This document shows, piece after piece, positions 62,291 to 64,000 of a stretch of 64,000 bases of DNA. Within the stretch, counting starts at the first letter, position 1, and every line of letters starts with the position of its first letter. A model generated the notes under the pieces. It had not been told where the DNA came from, made no database searches, and was given only the letters and a program-made list of their open reading frames with translations. Both the position numbers and the translations under genes were made by a program. This stretch comes from an uncultured Bacteroidota bacterium (GTDB lineage Bacteria; Bacteroidota; Bacteroidia; Bacteroidales; P3): the NCBI GenBank assembly GCA_902784865.1, contig CACZWL010000009.1:1-64000 (forward strand). The letters run 5' to 3'.

Positions 62291-63325
62291 ATGCCCGATG
62301 CAAGAAAAATAGAGGAGAAACGCCGCTTCGCCGGCCCGAAGAAGCCATCGATGAAACGTCGCAGCGACACCCACGACTACCGCTCCAAGCGGTTCTATAT
62401 GGTCACGCTCGAGGTGGTGGGTCGGCAGCCTGTGCTGGGCAGGCTGGTGGGCGACGGCGAGGGGGCGGCCATCGAGCTGTCGCCGCTGGGGAAAGCCGTT
62501 GAGGCCGAGTGGAATGGCATTCCGCGCTACTACCCGTCGGTGGTGGTGGTGATGCAGCAGGTGATGCCCGACCATTTCCATGGCATCTTGTATGTCAAGG
62601 AGGATGTCGGCTTCCACCTGGGGCAGGTGGTCAAGGGCTTTAAGCTGGGGTGCAACAAGGCGCTGCGTTCGTTGGCTGCGATTGAATCGCAGCCTGCCAG
62701 GGAAGAAGGGGAAGCCTTTGTCCAGAAACTTCAATCGTTGGCTGCGATTCAATCGCAGCCCCCGGAAAAAGCCTCACTATGGGAGAAAGGCTACAACGAC
62801 AAAATCCTGTTCAACTACAGCACCCTCGACAAATGGAAGGCCTACCTCCACGACAACCCCTGCCGCCTGGCCGTCCGCAAGGCGCACCCCGGGTATTTCC
62901 GCGTGCGCTTCGGCGTGGAGGTTGCGGGGCAGATGTATGCCGCCATCGGCAACCGCTTCCTCCTGCAGCGGCCGGAGAAGGTGCAGGTGCAGCTCTCGCG
63001 TAGCCTCACGCCCGAGCAGGTGCAGGCCAAGGTGGAGGAGTACCTGTCCCTGGCGCGGCAGGGGGCCGTGCTGGTGTCGCCGGCCATCTCGAAGGGCGAG
63101 CAAGCCGTGATGCGCGCCGCCCTCGACGCACACCTGCCCCTCATCTTCCTCACCCCCTGGGGCTTCAACAAGTTCTCCAAGCCCGGCCACCAGTACTTCG
63201 AGGCCTGCGCGGAGGGTCGTTTCCTGATCCTCGCCCCATGGGAGCACCACAACGAGCGCCTACCGCTCACGCGCTCCATGTGCCTGACACTTAACAGTAT
63301 GATAGAACAAATATGCAGATTATGA
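62291..63325 (+). CDS. REP-associated tyrosine transposase (RAYT)-type protein with C-terminal Rossmann-like domain
   Basis: 344 residues. The N-terminal Y1-transposase (HUH) domain shows RRSDTHDYRSKRFYMVTL, the HUH motif in MPDHFHGIL, and later YLHDNPCRLAV. Family members cut single-stranded DNA at palindromic REP sequences. Between the HUH core and LWEKGYND there is an insert of about 30 residues encoded by two copies of a REP-like palindrome (62674-62694, 62740-62760). The last 150 residues form a Rossmann-like domain (GAVLVSPAISKGEQAVM), also seen in other Bacteroidota relatives. Stand-alone domesticated RAYT is the likely state. Confidence 0.85.
   Translation: MPDARKIEEKRRFAGPKKPSMKRRSDTHDYRSKRFYMVTLEVVGRQPVLGRLVGDGEGAAIELSPLGKAVEAEWNGIPRYYPSVVVVMQQVMPDHFHGILYVKEDVGFHLGQVVKGFKLGCNKALRSLAAIESQPAREEGEAFVQKLQSLAAIQSQPPEKASLWEKGYNDKILFNYSTLDKWKAYLHDNPCRLAVRKAHPGYFRVRFGVEVAGQMYAAIGNRFLLQRPEKVQVQLSRSLTPEQVQAKVEEYLSLARQGAVLVSPAISKGEQAVMRAALDAHLPLIFLTPWGFNKFSKPGHQYFEACAEGRFLILAPWEHHNERLPLTRSMCLTLNSMIEQICRL
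62674..62694. repeat. Palindrome inside the RAYT gene, copy 1
   Basis: Arms GGCTGCGATT and AATCGCAGCC around one G, preceded by TCGTT. In frame it encodes LAAIESQP. Confidence 0.9.
62740..62760. repeat. Palindrome inside the RAYT gene, copy 2
   Basis: Same arms around one C, preceded by TCGTT. In frame it encodes LAAIQSQP; 66 bp (22 codons) after copy 1. Confidence 0.9.
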
Positions 63326-63825
63326 TAGGACAACCGCAAGTCTACGAGGCGTTGGAGCGCCTCGGCATCGCCTTCGACTACTACGAACACCCCGAGGCCC
63401 CTACCATCGAGATTGCCTCGCAGTTCTACCGTGGCGAGGGCACCACGCTGTGCAAGAACCTCTTCTTCCGCAACCACAAAGGCAACCGCCACTATCTGGT
63501 GATCATGGATGCGCGCTATCCGATGGACATCCACGACATGGAGCACCGCCTGCGCCAGGGCAAGCTATCCTTTGCCAGCCCCGAGCGCATGATGCGCTAC
63601 CTGGGTGTCAGGCCCGGCTCGGTGTCGCTCTTCACCTTGGTCAACGACGCGGGCCACGAGGTCACCCTCTTCGTCGACAGGCACCTCCTCGAGGCCGAGA
63701 AGGTGGCGTTCCACCCCAACGACAACCGCGCCTCGCTCGTCATCAGCCGCGACGACATGATGCGTTTCGTCGATGCCATCGGCAACCCTTACGAGGTCGT
63801 CGAACTCTACGACCGAAATGCCTGA
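63322..63825 (+). CDS. YbaK/ProX-type aminoacyl-tRNA deacylase
   Basis: 167 residues. YbaK/EbsC fold with YYEHPEAPTIEIASQFYRGEG at the N-terminus, CKNLFFRNHKGNRHYLVIMDA, and LGVRPGSVSLFTLVND. The family hydrolyses mischarged tRNAs such as Ala-tRNA(Pro) and Cys-tRNA(Pro). The ATG at 63322 overlaps the RAYT stop (ATGA); one three codons earlier is also possible. Co-transcription with the RAYT gene is likely. Confidence 0.88.
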   Translation: MIGQPQVYEALERLGIAFDYYEHPEAPTIEIASQFYRGEGTTLCKNLFFRNHKGNRHYLVIMDARYPMDIHDMEHRLRQGKLSFASPERMMRYLGVRPGSVSLFTLVNDAGHEVTLFVDRHLLEAEKVAFHPNDNRASLVISRDDMMRFVDAIGNPYEVVELYDRNA

Positions 63826-63843
63826 CAGCCTAGTAAAAACCAA

Positions 63844-63859
63844 TGTTTCACGTGAAACA
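63844..63859. other. parS: parS centromere-like partition site
   Basis: TGTTTCACGTGAAACA, a 16-nt perfect palindrome identical to the well-known bacterial chromosomal parS consensus bound by ParB. It lies in the short gap between two genes. Such sites cluster around the replication origin in most bacteria, so this window may lie in the origin-proximal part of the chromosome. Confidence 0.85.
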
Positions 63860-63874
63860 TAACCTCTAGTCCGA

Positions 63875-64000
63875 ATGAAGAAATCCGAATATATCGTCAA
63901 CAAGCCGCAGGAGCTGCTGGCATTCCTCTTCGAGCAGATGCCAGACACGTCGAAAAGCAAGGTCAAGGAGCTGCTGGCACACAATGTCTACGTCAACGGC
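63875..64000 (+). CDS. RluA-like pseudouridine synthase, N-terminal fragment at window edge
   Basis: The first 42 codons only. KSKVKELLAHNVYVNG is the S4-type RNA-binding turn that opens many RluA-family pseudouridine synthases. The catalytic domain lies beyond the window, so the call rests on the S4 segment and typical length of the lead-in. Confidence 0.6.
   Translation, partial: MKKSEYIVNKPQELLAFLFEQMPDTSKSKVKELLAHNVYVNG

Overview
The window looks like a chromosomal segment of a fairly GC-rich member of the Bacteroidota (Bacteroidales type). The evidence is threefold. At least 14 promoters carry the Bacteroidota -7 element TAnnTTTGC. Two secreted proteins end in type IX secretion (T9SS) sorting domains. 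There are also lineage-typical families: DUF6266, DUF2795, OMP_b-brl_3 TonB-dependent receptors and serine palmitoyltransferase. No rRNA, tRNA, CRISPR array or complete insertion sequence was recognised. The high GC content creates many long antisense shadow frames, which were ignored.

Layout. 1-5949 (-) is the N-terminal 1,983 codons of a giant modular surface protein that runs off the left edge. 6388-10815 (-) is a tight operon: OmpA/TPR lipoprotein, pssA, queA, comF. 10997-12409 (+) holds a phosphate butyryltransferase and a PAS protein. 12716-17153 (+) holds a TonB-type receptor, an HsdR-N-like protein and a three-gene ECF sigma cassette (cassette 1). 17432-19523 (-) is pyrH-frr-birA. 19641-26031 (-) holds a C69 dipeptidase, a glycine-repeat surface protein, ribBA and a DUF6266 protein. 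26376-30814 (+) holds nadA, a DUF454 protein and an MBOAT/SGNH acylation pair, convergent with an LtaS-type phosphotransferase. 33106-37710 (-) holds a deoxyhypusine-synthase-like enzyme, an SMR exporter and a four-module T9SS protein. 38289-44668 (+) holds a CTP protease, TlpA, Mrp, NifU-like, cobalamin adenosyltransferase, DUF2795, DUF2520 and TatD. 44675-46446 (-) is a small secreted-protein locus with a split gene. 47262-52385 (+) holds a sirtuin, an envelope lipoprotein, a flippase and fabD.

The most interesting region is 52748-59402. An ECF sigma factor, a short membrane protein (probable anti-sigma) and an exported protein end at a strong terminator. A second transcription unit of seven lipoprotein genes follows. 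Both units start with the same promoter-like block, GGGGTAGTACTTTTT followed after exactly 10 nt by GCATCTAATATAT. I infer an autoregulated ECF regulon that controls a surface lipoprotein array built by tandem duplication. Two of its members are Cys-rich proteins with a duplicated domain and five carry a GTxW-type domain. Cassette 1 at 15719-17153 is a paralogous three-gene arrangement.

A second theme is repeats. At least four families of palindromic intergenic elements are scattered through the window, some sharing a modular CTACC-rich tail. A REP-associated tyrosine transposase (RAYT) gene at 62291-63325 itself carries two copies of a perfect palindrome inside its reading frame. An exact match to the chromosomal parS partition site lies at 63844-63859, just before a truncated pseudouridine synthase gene at the right edge.
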